Shown in pieces: positions 1 to 8,068 of a stretch of DNA of 64,000 nucleotides. A model generated the notes under the pieces. The model saw only the letters and a list, made by a program, of their open reading frames with translations. It ran no database searches and was not told where the DNA came from. Position 1 is the first letter of the stretch. Each line of letters opens with the position of its first letter. The position numbers and the translations under genes are program-made. Source of the DNA: Pseudomonas parakoreensis (GTDB taxonomy: Bacteria; Pseudomonadota; Gammaproteobacteria; Pseudomonadales; Pseudomonadaceae). The DNA lies in the NCBI RefSeq assembly GCF_021602155.1, contig NZ_BQHY01000017.1, positions 35,989 to 99,988 on the forward strand, given 5' to 3'.

Positions 1-125
1 CTGCGCTTGAACAAGGTGAAATCGAGCAGGTCATCGCTGGCGATGCCCAGGCGCTGCACGATGGCGGCACGCAGGTCTTCTTCGGGATGGTCGATTGGCA
101 GCTTGAGTTCGGTGATTCGTAACAT
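1..125 (-). CDS. FAD-dependent dehydrogenase (COG2509-like), N-terminal fragment
   Basis: Only the first 41 codons are inside the window; the gene runs off the left edge. The translation begins MLRITELKLPIDHPEED and continues into a small alpha/beta N-terminal region. I recall this opening from pseudomonad proteins annotated as NAD(P)/FAD-dependent oxidoreductases of the COG2509 type, in which such an N-terminal extension precedes the FAD-binding domain. The FAD domain itself is not visible here, so the call rests on recognition of the N-terminus alone. The ATG at 125 fits the downstream reading frame and is followed by an uninterrupted frame to base 1. Confidence 0.6.
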   Translation of the reverse strand, partial: MLRITELKLPIDHPEEDLRAAIVQRLGIASDDLLDFTLFKR

Positions 126-222
126 GGCGAGGATCCGGATTCGCGGGGCGCACAACTGCGCCAGGGCGTTTGAAGGCCGCGATTATAAGCCGCAAAGGCC
201 GGATCCGGTGAGGCTAAAACGC

Positions 223-876
223 TCAGTCGTTGCGCGATCCGCCGAAATACCCGCAACCACGCTCGACCTTGCCGTCGATGCGCAACTCGGCGCTCATGTG
301 CTGCACGCTGCCGGTGCTGCTGTCGACGCAGCGTTGCGGCGCGACCCATAACTCGATGCGCTGGTTGTTGGCTTCGCTGCTGAGGTTGAAGCGGCCGTCG
401 CCCAGTTGTTCTTCGACATACGGCACGGCCAGCGCCGGTTGGCCTTCACGGTCGATGACCATGCCCTTGCCACTGACTTTGACGTTCCACTCGGGACCGT
501 GGCCGGCGGCACGCAGGATCAACAGCTTGAAATTCGGGTCATCGCAGGCGGTGCCGGAACGTTCGACGCGATACAACTGGCCGAGGTCGAGGCGGTCGCC
601 GGCGATCTTCCCGCGTACATCGGCAAACAGCTTGCCCTGCTGATCGGCGAGGGTCGCGGCCTCTTGCAGCACGCTGGTGCCGCCGATGTCATTGACCACG
701 TACTGACGTTGTTCGCCACAGGGCTGGAACACCAGTTTGCCGTCGGCCGCCGTCAATTGCCCCTGCATCCGGGATTGCCCGACATGGGATGCGCTTTCGC
801 GCGGGCCATCAAACAATTGGCAGGCGGCGAACAATGGCAGCAAGGCAACAACGATCAACGAACGGGCAACACGCAT
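223..876 (-). CDS. putative lipoprotein, COG3650-like
   Basis: 217 residues. The first 20 residues form a short lipoprotein signal: basic MRVAR, a hydrophobic stretch, then a lipobox ending LFAAC, so Cys20 would be lipidated and the mature protein anchored in the envelope. The rest has no catalytic motif I recognise; it resembles the COG3650 family of uncharacterised proteobacterial lipoproteins. The frame stays open upstream, but the ATG at 876 is chosen because it gives the lipoprotein signal directly and is preceded by a GGAGA ribosome site at good spacing. It is divergent from the acyltransferase gene at 1021, with a roughly 140-bp shared promoter region. Confidence 0.75.
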   Translation of the reverse strand: MRVARSLIVVALLPLFAACQLFDGPRESASHVGQSRMQGQLTAADGKLVFQPCGEQRQYVVNDIGGTSVLQEAATLADQQGKLFADVRGKIAGDRLDLGQLYRVERSGTACDDPNFKLLILRAAGHGPEWNVKVSGKGMVIDREGQPALAVPYVEEQLGDGRFNLSSEANNQRIELWVAPQRCVDSSTGSVQHMSAELRIDGKVERGCGYFGGSRND

Positions 877-1020
877 CTTCGGCTCTCCAGACAAGTGCTG
901 CCACGTTACGCAGGCTGACCGTCGATCACAAGACTTGAGTGGCCGGTTCAGGCTGGCTATTGAGTTGCCCGTTACCCGCCAGCATAGTGGCGTACCTGTG
1001 CGGGCATGGATTGATGGTGC

Positions 1021-2127
1021 ATGAAGCAAAACCCTTCGGTATTCCCTGAGCGGCTGTACGCGCTGGACGCCCTGCGCGGCATCGCTGCATTGGCGGTAGT
1101 GTTCTGGCATTGGCAGCACTTCTTTTTCCAGGGCGCACTGCCTGGCCCTTTGCAGCGTGAAGACCAACCGTTGTATAGCCTGTTTTCACTGTTCTACCGC
1201 CACGGCGGCGATGCGGTCTCGCTGTTTTTCAGTCTTTCGGGGTTTATCTTCTTCTGGCTGTTTTCCAAAGGACTGGCGCAACGGGAGATCAGCGGCAAAC
1301 AGTTTTTCATGGAGCGTTTCAGCCGGATCTATCCACTGCATCTGCTGACGTTCCTGGCGGTCGCCCTGTTGCAGAAAATCTATAGTGCGCACACGGGGAA
1401 TGCGTTCGTGTATCCGTTCAATGATGCCTGGCACGCGCTGCTCAATGTGTTTCTGGCACCCGCGTGGGGGTTGGAGCAAGGCTGGTCGTTCAACGGCCCG
1501 GCATGGTCGATATCGGTGGAGGTGTTGCTGTACGCAGGGTTTTTCCTGCTGTGGCGTTACTCGCCGGCGCCGCTGCTGCTCAGTGCGTTGTTGATTGCCG
1601 TGAGCCTGTGGGTGTTTCCGGCACAGTACAAAATCAGTCTCGGGGTGTTCGGGTTTTTCTGTGGCGGCCTGGGTTACATCGCTGCGGACTGGCTGTTGCG
1701 GCGCTTTGATGTGCGCTGGGTCGCTGCCGGCCTGGTACTGGCCTGCGGGGCTGGCTGGTGGTGGTGCGGCGGCGATGCGGCGCAATCACCGCTGGTCAGG
1801 TTTGCCGTGCTGTTTCCATTGACCATTGTTGCCGTCGCCGCTTGCCACCCATGGTTGCAGTCGCTGGCGCGCCGTGTGTCCTGGCTGGGGGACATCAGTT
1901 TCGCCGCCTATCTGCTGCACTTTCCCTTGCAAATTGTCGCGGCGCTGTTGGCCGATAAATTTCTGCCTGGACGCGCCGTTTTTTATCAGCCGTGGAGCCT
2001 GCTGTTGTTTTTTGCGGTGCTGATCGGTAGCAGCCTGTTGTGTCACTACGGGTTCGAGCGCCCTGTGCAACGTTGGATACGCCGACGTACAGTGGGACAC
2101 AACAAGGTTGCCGCGATGGCCCGTTGA
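1021..2127 (+). CDS. acyltransferase family 3 membrane protein (OafA/YrhL-like)
   Basis: 368 residues with about ten hydrophobic helices across the whole length, typical of the acyltransferase-3 family. The N-terminus holds the family hallmark LDALRGIAALAVVFWHW, with the conserved Arg and His used in acyl transfer. A second family element, RFSRIYPLHLL, follows near residue 100. Members move acetyl or other acyl groups from the cytosol onto surface carbohydrates such as O-antigen or exopolysaccharide; the acceptor here cannot be read from the sequence, and no polysaccharide gene is adjacent. The ribosome site is weak (GATGG), so the exact start is less sure than the family. It stands alone between divergent and convergent neighbours. 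Confidence 0.85.
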   Translation: MKQNPSVFPERLYALDALRGIAALAVVFWHWQHFFFQGALPGPLQREDQPLYSLFSLFYRHGGDAVSLFFSLSGFIFFWLFSKGLAQREISGKQFFMERFSRIYPLHLLTFLAVALLQKIYSAHTGNAFVYPFNDAWHALLNVFLAPAWGLEQGWSFNGPAWSISVEVLLYAGFFLLWRYSPAPLLLSALLIAVSLWVFPAQYKISLGVFGFFCGGLGYIAADWLLRRFDVRWVAAGLVLACGAGWWWCGGDAAQSPLVRFAVLFPLTIVAVAACHPWLQSLARRVSWLGDISFAAYLLHFPLQIVAALLADKFLPGRAVFYQPWSLLLFFAVLIGSSLLCHYGFERPVQRWIRRRTVGHNKVAAMAR

Positions 2128-2148
2128 CGCCCCCTGCCTACGAGGCAT

Positions 2149-2748
2149 TCAGCCTACGTGAAAGGTCTGCCCTGTTTGCAGACCTTCGACACTTTTCGCG
2201 TAGGCCAGCGCCACATCCGCCGCCGGAACCGGCTTGTAGCCACGGAAGTACGGGGCGTAGCTGCCCATGGCTTCCAGCAGCACCGTCGGGCTGATCGAGT
2301 TCACCCGCAGACCGCGCGGCAGTTCGATGGCGGCGGCTTTGACGAAGGCGTCCAGTGCGCCATTGACCAATGCCGCCGAGGCGCCGGTACGGATTGGGTC
2401 GTGGCTGAGTACGCCGCTGGTGAAGGTGAACGAGGCGCCGTCGTTGGCGTATTCGCGGCCGATCAGCAGCAGGTTGACCTGGCCCATCAGCTTGTCTTGC
2501 AGGCCTAGGGCGAAGCTGTCGGCGTTCATCTCGCCGAGTGGGGCGAAGGTCACGTTGCCGGCTGCGCAGATCAGCGCGTCGAACTTGCCGGTTTGCTCGA
2601 ACAGTTTGCGAATCGATGCGCTGTCGCTGATGTCCACCTGGAAGTCGCCGCTGCTGCGACCGATACGGATCACTTCGTGACGCTGGCTAAGCTCTTTATC
2701 CACGGCCGAACCGATGGTGCCGGCGGCACCGATCAACAGAATCTTCAT
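2149..2748 (-). CDS. short-chain dehydrogenase/reductase
   Basis: 199 residues, compact for the SDR family. It opens MKILLIGAAGTIGSAV, a glycine-rich GxxGxxG nucleotide-binding turn, followed by an Arg-Ser pair after the second strand (IRIGRSS) suggesting NADP(H) preference. The middle carries CAAGN, the structural NAG-like motif. A typical YxxxK catalytic pair is not obvious: the expected region reads GASAALVNGALDAFVKAAA, so Tyr appears to be replaced. This matches a known group of small SDRs of uncertain substrate. Start at 2748 follows AGGA at proper spacing. It is divergent from a LysR gene 104 bp away, which is its probable regulator. Confidence 0.85.
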   Translation of the reverse strand: MKILLIGAAGTIGSAVDKELSQRHEVIRIGRSSGDFQVDISDSASIRKLFEQTGKFDALICAAGNVTFAPLGEMNADSFALGLQDKLMGQVNLLLIGREYANDGASFTFTSGVLSHDPIRTGASAALVNGALDAFVKAAAIELPRGLRVNSISPTVLLEAMGSYAPYFRGYKPVPAADVALAYAKSVEGLQTGQTFHVG

Positions 2749-2852
2749 AGGACTGTTCCTCAATGGGTTGAACGAGGTTTCAGTCTAGAGTGGTTTTTTC
2801 TGCGGATAAGCGCACTAATAGGCAACCTTTGGTTTTCAAATGGAAACAGTCC

Positions 2853-3767
2853 ATGAGTGAAATGGATGATCTCGCGGCGTTCGCGGTGTTGATCGAGGCC
2901 GGCAGTTTTACCTTGGCAGCGCAGCAGCTGGGTTGCAGCAAGGGCCAGTTGTCCAAGCGCATCAGTCAGCTCGAAACGCGGTTTTCCGTGGTGTTGCTGC
3001 AACGCACCACGCGCCGCTTGAGCCTGACAGCGGCGGGCGCGGCATTGTTGCCGCAAGCCCAGGCGCTGGTGGTGCAAGTGGAGCGGGCACGTCAGGCGCT
3101 GGCGCGTTTGAAAGACGACATGGCCGGTCCGGTGCGGATGACGGTGCCGGTGTCGCTGGGGGAAACGTTTTTCGACGGCTTGCTGCTGGAGTTCTCGCAG
3201 AAGTATCCAGAGGTGCAGATCGAGCTGGAGCTGAACAACCACTATCGCGACCTGTCCCGGGACGGCTTCGATCTGGCGATTCGCTCCGAGGTGGCCAATG
3301 ACGAGCGGTTGGTGGCCAAACCCCTGCTGGCGTGGCAGGAGTTGACCTGCGCCAGCCCGATATACCTTGAACAATTCGGCGAACCGCTGACCCCGCAGGA
3401 GCTGGCCGAACACCGCTGCCTGCTCAACAGTCATTACAGTGGCCGTGAAGAATGGCTGTATCACCAACAGCACGAGTTGCTGCGGGTGCGGGTGTCGGGG
3501 CCGTTCGCCAGCAACCATTACAACCTGCTGAAGAAAGCCGCCCTGGCCGGCGCCGGTATCGCACGGTTGCCGTCGTATCTGTTGCAAACGGAACTGGCTG
3601 ACGGCCGGTTGCGCTGGCTGTTGCGCGATTTTCAGACGCGCCGGATGCCGATGTATCTGGTCCACCCCTATCAGGGCGGGTTGCCCAAACGCACGCAGGT
3701 GCTGGCGGATTATCTGATTGGCTGGTTCAAACGCAGCGGCGAGGCGCTGGATCGCCTGGCGCATTGA
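2853..3767 (+). CDS. LysR family transcriptional regulator
   Basis: 304 residues, the standard LysR length. The winged helix-turn-helix lies at about residues 17-60 (FTLAAQQLGCSKGQLSKRI then RTTRRLSLTAAG), followed by the linker helix and a periplasmic-binding-protein-like effector domain from about residue 90. The Ser-Lys replacing the more common Pro-Ser in the recognition helix places it in the large LTTR subgroup exemplified by regulators of reductases and dehydrogenases. The ATG at 2853 has GGAAA upstream; the longer open frame before it lacks a ribosome site. It is divergent from the SDR gene, the usual arrangement for a LysR protein and its target. Confidence 0.88.
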   Translation: MSEMDDLAAFAVLIEAGSFTLAAQQLGCSKGQLSKRISQLETRFSVVLLQRTTRRLSLTAAGAALLPQAQALVVQVERARQALARLKDDMAGPVRMTVPVSLGETFFDGLLLEFSQKYPEVQIELELNNHYRDLSRDGFDLAIRSEVANDERLVAKPLLAWQELTCASPIYLEQFGEPLTPQELAEHRCLLNSHYSGREEWLYHQQHELLRVRVSGPFASNHYNLLKKAALAGAGIARLPSYLLQTELADGRLRWLLRDFQTRRMPMYLVHPYQGGLPKRTQVLADYLIGWFKRSGEALDRLAH

Positions 3768-3789
3768 CCACGATGCCTGTGATATCCCT

Positions 3790-3860
3790 GTAGGAGCTGC
3801 CGAAGGCTGCGATCTTTTGACCTTGAAAATCAAAAGATCGCAGCCTTCGGCAGCTCCTAC
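3790..3860. repeat. REP palindrome pair, type A
   Basis: Two perfectly complementary 31-bp arms (3790-3820 and 3830-3860) starting GTAGGAGCTGCCG, separated by 9 bp. It sits between the convergent LysR and DoxX genes, where it may also act as a terminator. Confidence 0.93.
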
Positions 3861-3874
3861 AGAGACATCAGACA

Positions 3875-4351
3875 TCAGCGTTTGTAGTACCTGGCGATCA
3901 TGTGATCGATCGACAATTTCCCCGGCCCGGTCGCCATCAGGTACAGCAACACCGCCGCCCAGGTGCCATGGGTCGGATAGGCATCGGGATAGACGAACAC
4001 CTCGATGACCAGCGTCATGCCCAGCAGCGCCAACGCTGAAAATCTCGTGGCGAAGCCGATCAATATCAGCACCGGGAAAAAGTGTTCGGCGAACGCTGCC
4101 ATGTGCGCGGCGATTTCCGGTGCCAGCAGCGGTACGTGGTATTCGCTCTGGAACAACGGAATCGTCGAGTCCGCCAAGTGTGGCCAGCCGAGTTGAACGG
4201 TGCCGTCGATCAAATCGATGGCCAGGCCCTCGACCTTGGTCTGCCCGGACTTCCAGAACACCGCGGCAATCGAGAACCGGGCGATGAAGGCGATCAGGCT
4301 GTGGGGAATCTTTTCCATTAGCCCGATGGCGCGAGTGATGAGGTTGTTCAT
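3875..4351 (-). CDS. DoxX family membrane protein, last gene of bufferin operon
   Basis: 158 residues with four predicted membrane helices, the normal DoxX layout, beginning with a helix near residues 18-38 (LIAFIARFSIAAVFWKSGQTK) where the family hallmark GxxK-like segment appears. DoxX proteins are poorly defined membrane proteins often linked to redox or thiol stress. The start overlaps the stop of bufC by 4 bp, so it is almost certainly translated with it. DUF2282-DUF692-DUF2063-DoxX is a recurrent gene order in proteobacteria, where the fourth gene is a DoxX protein of unknown role in the pathway. Function here is inferred from context only. Confidence 0.87.
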   Translation of the reverse strand: MNNLITRAIGLMEKIPHSLIAFIARFSIAAVFWKSGQTKVEGLAIDLIDGTVQLGWPHLADSTIPLFQSEYHVPLLAPEIAAHMAAFAEHFFPVLILIGFATRFSALALLGMTLVIEVFVYPDAYPTHGTWAAVLLYLMATGPGKLSIDHMIARYYKR

Positions 4352-5106
4352 GGCGATACCTTGTTGTTCAGGTCGGTGATGGCGTGGTGGCCGATCAGCA
4401 GGGCGAGGGTCTGCGGCAGATTGAAGGGCGGGCTGTCTTGCGCCGCTTGCAGCAGCGGTCGGTGATGGAGCAGATGGCGGATGAATACGCTGGCGCCGTG
4501 ATCGAGGGCAAAGACCTCGACCTCCAGACCGTTGCGCAGCACCAGTGCGTGTTGCCCTTGATGGATATCGATACCCGCCAGTGTGGTGTCCTGCTGATGT
4601 GCGGCCCAGATCGAAACCACTGCGTAGGCGGAGTTGAGCAGGTGCAGCGAGGGATGCAGGGTGATGTTCAGTTCGGCCAGTGTTTGCGGATCGGCCAGCG
4701 CAGCGCTGATCTGTTGCGCACTGACTGTCGCCGCATCGGCGGCGTGATAAGCGCGGGTGCGCAAGCGTTCGAGCCGTGCGACGTCGGCCAGATACGGCAC
4801 CTCGGCCGCCGGTTCGAATGCATCAATGAAGTCCGCCAGTCCGTCACCATAACGGCTCATCAACGGACTGTGCGGCGGCTGCTGCTGAATAAAAATGCTG
4901 GCCATGCCGCGAAAGAATTCCTCGCCGACCAATTGCTGCACCACCGGATAACTGTCGGCCAGCGCGTTGATCAATGAGCCTTGCACGTTATTGCGATACA
5001 CCGAAAACCGGCTGGCAGGATCAGCGCCGTTGGCACTGTACAGGCCAGCGGGGCAGGGCAGGCGAGTGTCGAGCAGGGCGGTGCTGAAGTCGGCTTGAGT
5101 GCTCAT
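4348..5106 (-). CDS. bufC: DUF2063 partner protein of the MNIO enzyme (BufC/HvfC-like)
   Basis: 252 residues. The N-terminal half (about residues 6-95) matches the DUF2063 putative DNA-binding domain family: [33 protein letters not shown] is its characteristic opening. The C-terminal half is less conserved. In MNIO systems this protein is the partner of the DUF692 enzyme and is thought to recruit the precursor peptide rather than bind DNA. It overlaps bufB upstream by 4 bp (ATGA) and the DoxX gene downstream by 4 bp, which means tight translational coupling. The name follows the bufferin/Hvf nomenclature by gene order and family; no biochemical inference beyond that is possible from sequence. 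Confidence 0.88.
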   Translation of the reverse strand: MSTQADFSTALLDTRLPCPAGLYSANGADPASRFSVYRNNVQGSLINALADSYPVVQQLVGEEFFRGMASIFIQQQPPHSPLMSRYGDGLADFIDAFEPAAEVPYLADVARLERLRTRAYHAADAATVSAQQISAALADPQTLAELNITLHPSLHLLNSAYAVVSIWAAHQQDTTLAGIDIHQGQHALVLRNGLEVEVFALDHGASVFIRHLLHHRPLLQAAQDSPPFNLPQTLALLIGHHAITDLNNKVSP

Positions 5107-5990
5107 GGCTGACTCCTTGCGTGCCGCAGCAACGCTTCGGCCTGCTGCGCCTCGGCCAGCAGCACGTTGAACGCCGGAAGGTGATTGTCCCGTTCGATCA
5201 AGGTTGCCACCGGGCCAACACGTTCGAGTGCCTGTCGGTATAACGCCCAGACGGCATCATCAACCGGCGCGCCGTGATCATCGATCAGCAAGCGATCGCC
5301 GAGGCTGTCGGCGTCTTCGGCGAACCCGGCCAGGTGAATCTCGCCGACAGCGTGTAATGGCAGTGCCTCGAGGTAGGTCAGTGGATCGCGTTGATGATTG
5401 ATGCACGAGACGTAGACGTTGTTGACGTCAAGCAGCAGACCGCAACCGCTGCGGCGGATCACCTCGGTGATGAACGCCGGCTCATCGATGGTCGAGCGCT
5501 CGAAGCCAAGATAGGTCGCTGGATTTTCCAGCAGCATCGGACGCTTGAGGGTGTTCTGCACCTGGTCGATATGCGCGCAGACGCGGTCAAGCGTCGGCGT
5601 GTCATACGCCAGCGGCAGCAGGTCATTGAGGAACACCGGGCCGTGGCTCGACCAGGCCAGGTGTTCGGAAAAGGCTTGCGGTTGATAACGCTCGATCAGT
5701 GTTTGCAGGCGTTGCAGGTGTTGCAGATCCAGTGGCCCCTCGGCCCCGATCGACAGCCCGACGCCGTGCAGCGACAGCGGATACTGCTCGCGGATCAACC
5801 CGAGAAAATGATGAAACGGACCGCCGTCGACCATGTAGTTTTCGGCGTGGACTTCGAAGAAACCGATGTCGGGTCGGGTGCCGAGCACTTCACGAAAGTG
5901 CCCGGTCTTGAGTCCCAGCCCCGCGCGGGGCGGGAGCCCGCAGAGGGCTGCCCGAGTGCGCGGTGGGACAGGTTCGTTGAGGGTGAACAT
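5103..5990 (-). CDS. bufB: DUF692 multinuclear non-heme iron oxidase (MNIO; BufB/HvfB-like)
   Basis: 295 residues, a TIM-barrel enzyme of the DUF692/MNIO family, which uses a two- or three-iron centre and oxygen to modify cysteines of a precursor peptide. Metal-ligand motifs are visible in order: FFEVHAENY (45-52), LSLHGVG (73-78), SEHLAW (108-113), LLENPATY (153-160), LLLDVNNVY (185-193), EIHLAG (217-222), DDHG (237-240) and IERD (265-268). The open frame extends 53 codons upstream, but that part is low-complexity and overlaps bufA; the ATG at 5990 begins the family-typical N-terminus, 25 bp after bufA. The substrate is inferred to be the BufA precursor. Confidence 0.9.
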   Translation of the reverse strand: MFTLNEPVPPRTRAALCGLPPRAGLGLKTGHFREVLGTRPDIGFFEVHAENYMVDGGPFHHFLGLIREQYPLSLHGVGLSIGAEGPLDLQHLQRLQTLIERYQPQAFSEHLAWSSHGPVFLNDLLPLAYDTPTLDRVCAHIDQVQNTLKRPMLLENPATYLGFERSTIDEPAFITEVIRRSGCGLLLDVNNVYVSCINHQRDPLTYLEALPLHAVGEIHLAGFAEDADSLGDRLLIDDHGAPVDDAVWALYRQALERVGPVATLIERDNHLPAFNVLLAEAQQAEALLRHARSQP

Positions 5991-6015
5991 GAGCGTCACT
6001 CGGGCAGGTCGTGGA

Positions 6016-6324
6016 TCAGGACTTGGCTTTGAAGGCTTCCATCTGACCGAAGCCGGTCGGCGAGGTCTTGCTCTCGGTGGTGGTGCAGGTGCCTTTTGGC
6101 ACGAACTTCCAGGAGTTGGCCTGGTAATCCATTTTCGCGGTGCCGGCACAAGTGGTGCCTGCGCCCGCGGCGCAATCGTTGTGACCCTTCATGGCCACAC
6201 CGAAGCATTTTTCCATGTTGCTGTTGTCGGCGGCGTTGGCGCTGGAAACGGCAGTCATGCTCAGGGCGGAACCAAGAGCCAGAACCAGTGCAGCGGCGGA
6301 CAGGGTGCGAGTGGTAGCAGTCAT
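6016..6324 (-). CDS. bufA: DUF2282 precursor protein (bufferin, BufA1/HvfA-like)
   Basis: 102 residues. A signal peptide covers about residues 1-31 ([19 protein letters not shown] then SSANA|AD), so the product is exported. The mature part holds exactly four cysteines, Cys40, Cys51, Cys59 and Cys80, in the DUF2282 pattern EKCFGVA, NDC, TTC and GTC. In characterised bufferins the cysteines of such precursors are oxidised by the MNIO enzyme and the product binds copper. An unusually good GGAGA ribosome site precedes the ATG, consistent with high expression. It is the first gene of the operon. Copper as the ligand is inference from the family. Confidence 0.9.
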   Translation of the reverse strand: MTATTRTLSAAALVLALGSALSMTAVSSANAADNSNMEKCFGVAMKGHNDCAAGAGTTCAGTAKMDYQANSWKFVPKGTCTTTESKTSPTGFGQMEAFKAKS

Positions 6325-6381
6325 GATGTTTCTCCAGATTTGAGCTTGGGTTTTACAAGCGAAGTGCGCTTGCTTACCCCA

Positions 6382-6410
6382 CTAGAGAACGCTCATGGCG
6401 ATGCGTTACA
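6382..6410 (-). promoter_or_regulatory. possible ECF-sigma promoter of bufA
   Basis: Reading the minus strand, TGTAAC (6405-6410) is followed by CGTTCTCTAG (6382-6391). An AAC-type -35 and CGT-type -10 are the hallmarks of ECF sigma promoters, which drive several DUF2282 operons. The implied start lies about 50 bp before bufA. The spacing is shorter than the usual ECF spacing, so this is tentative. Confidence 0.35.
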
Positions 6411-6447
6411 GCGCAGCTGAAATTTTTCAGAAAAAATGCAAAACCCT

Positions 6448-6535
6448 GTAGGAGCTGCTGCAGGCTGCGATCTTTCGACTTTGATTTTTAAACCAGAAGC
6501 CAGATCAAAAGATCGCAGCCTGCGGCAGCTCCTAC
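6448..6535. repeat. REP palindrome pair, type A
   Basis: Arms GTAGGAGCTGCTGCAGG... (from 6448) and its complement ending CAGCTCCTAC (to 6535), with about 25 bp of loop. Lies between bufA and the livF terminator. Confidence 0.9.
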
Positions 6536-6555
6536 ACGGAGGATGTGTGAGGTAT

Positions 6556-6583
6556 AAAAAAACGGCCCGAAGGCCGTTTTTTT
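6556..6583 (-). terminator. rho-independent terminator of liv operon
   Basis: CGGCC-CGAA-GGCCG hairpin flanked by A and T runs on both sides, located 15 bp after livF, so it can end transcription on either strand; it most likely serves the liv operon. Confidence 0.9.
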
Positions 6584-6598
6584 GTTCAGCGAAAAGCC

Positions 6599-7300
6599 TC
6601 AACCGCCGAGGTACGCCTCGCGTACTTTCGGGTCGGTCAGCAGCGCTTCACCGGTACCTTGCATGACCACGCGGCCGTTCTCCAGAACGTACGCACGGTC
6701 AGCGATTTTCAGCGCCTGGTTGGCGTTCTGCTCGACCAGGAACACCGTTACACCGTCCTTGCGCAGTTGTTCGATGATGTCGAAGATCTGCTGGATGATG
6801 ATCGGTGCCAGGCCCAGCGACGGCTCGTCGAGCAGCAGCAGTTTCGGCTTGCTCATCAGCGCACGGCCGATGGCGAGCATCTGCTGTTCGCCGCCGGACA
6901 TGGTGCCGCCGCGCTGGTTGAAGCGTTCTTTCAGGCGCGGGAACAGGCCGAGGACCTTGTCCATCTGCTCCTGATAGTCGCCCTTGTCGGTGAAGAAACC
7001 GCCCATCGACAGGTTCTCTTCAACGGTCAGACGGGCAAACACCCGACGACCTTCCGGCACCACGGCGATGCTCTTGCGCATGATCTGCGACGAGTCCTGG
7101 CCGACCAGTTCCTCACCCATGTAGCGGATGCTGCCGCTGTGCGCCTGCGGCGAACCGCACAGCGTCATCAGCAGCGTGGACTTGCCGGCACCGTTGGCGC
7201 CGATCAGGGTCACGATCTCGCCCTGGCGGACTTCGACGTTGACGTTGTGCAGGGCCTGGATCTTGCCGTAGAAGGTGGAAACGTTTTCGAACTGCAGCAT
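6599..7300 (-). CDS. livF: branched-chain amino acid ABC transporter ATPase LivF/BraG
   Basis: 233 residues, the usual LivF length. Walker A GANGAGKST is at 34-42, the Q-loop region follows, the signature is MSGGEQ (134-139) and Walker B LLLLDEP is at 154-160. It is one of two cytoplasmic ATPases energising uptake of leucine, isoleucine and valine. Last gene of braC-livH-livM-livG-livF; it starts immediately after the livG stop with no gap. The substitution of Leu by Met in the signature is normal in LivF proteins. Confidence 0.95.
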   Translation of the reverse strand: MLQFENVSTFYGKIQALHNVNVEVRQGEIVTLIGANGAGKSTLLMTLCGSPQAHSGSIRYMGEELVGQDSSQIMRKSIAVVPEGRRVFARLTVEENLSMGGFFTDKGDYQEQMDKVLGLFPRLKERFNQRGGTMSGGEQQMLAIGRALMSKPKLLLLDEPSLGLAPIIIQQIFDIIEQLRKDGVTVFLVEQNANQALKIADRAYVLENGRVVMQGTGEALLTDPKVREAYLGG

Positions 7301-8068
7301 TTACGCTTCCCCCAGGTAGGCTTTGATCACTTCAGGATTGTCGCGGATCTGTTCCGGCGTACCGTCGGCCAGAGGCGTGCCCTGGTTGATCACGACGATG
7401 TGGTCAGAAATGCTCATGACCAGTTTCATGTCGTGCTCGATCAACAGCACGGTGACGTTGTGCTCTTCACGCAGCACGCTGATCAGCGCCTTGAGGTCTT
7501 CGGTTTCCTTCGGGTTCAGACCGGCGGCCGGTTCGTCGAGCATGAGGATCCGCGGACGGGTCATCATGCAGCGGGCGATTTCCAGACGCCGTTGCTGACC
7601 GTAGGCCAGGGTGCCGGCGGTACGGTTGGCGAACTCTTTCAGGTTGACCTTTTCCAGCCAGTATTCGGCGTATTCCATGGCCTCGCGTTCGCTCTTGCGG
7701 AACGCCGGGGTCTTGAACAGGCCGGACAGGAAGTTGGTGTTCAGGTGACGGTGCTGCGCGATCAACAGGTTCTCGACCGCCGTCATGTCCTTGAACAGCC
7801 GCACGTTCTGGAAGGTGCGCACCACGCCCTTGAGGGCGATCTTGTGCCCCGGCAGACCCTGGATCGGCTCGCCGTCGAGCAGGATGCTGCCGCCCGATGG
7901 CTGGTAGAAACCGGTCAGGCAGTTGAACACGGTGGTCTTGCCCGCGCCGTTCGGCCCGATCAGCGCCACCACTTGTTTCTCCTTCACGGTCAGGGCCACG
8001 CCATTGACCGCCAGCAAGCCGCCGAAGCGCATGCTCAGGTTTTCGACTTTCAGGATCTCGCGGCTCAT
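7301..8068 (-). CDS. livG: branched-chain amino acid ABC transporter ATPase LivG/BraF
   Basis: 255 residues. Walker [10 protein letters not shown] at 38-46; the signature is the LivG-type LAYGQQ (154-159) instead of LSGGQ; Walker B ILMLDEP at 174-180 followed by AAGLNP, a family hallmark. It pairs with LivF as the nucleotide-binding dimer. The start overlaps the stop of livM by 4 bp, and its stop directly precedes the livF ATG, showing tight operon packing. The substrate is inferred from operon order and the BraC-type binding protein upstream. Confidence 0.95.
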   Translation of the reverse strand: MSREILKVENLSMRFGGLLAVNGVALTVKEKQVVALIGPNGAGKTTVFNCLTGFYQPSGGSILLDGEPIQGLPGHKIALKGVVRTFQNVRLFKDMTAVENLLIAQHRHLNTNFLSGLFKTPAFRKSEREAMEYAEYWLEKVNLKEFANRTAGTLAYGQQRRLEIARCMMTRPRILMLDEPAAGLNPKETEDLKALISVLREEHNVTVLLIEHDMKLVMSISDHIVVINQGTPLADGTPEQIRDNPEVIKAYLGEA

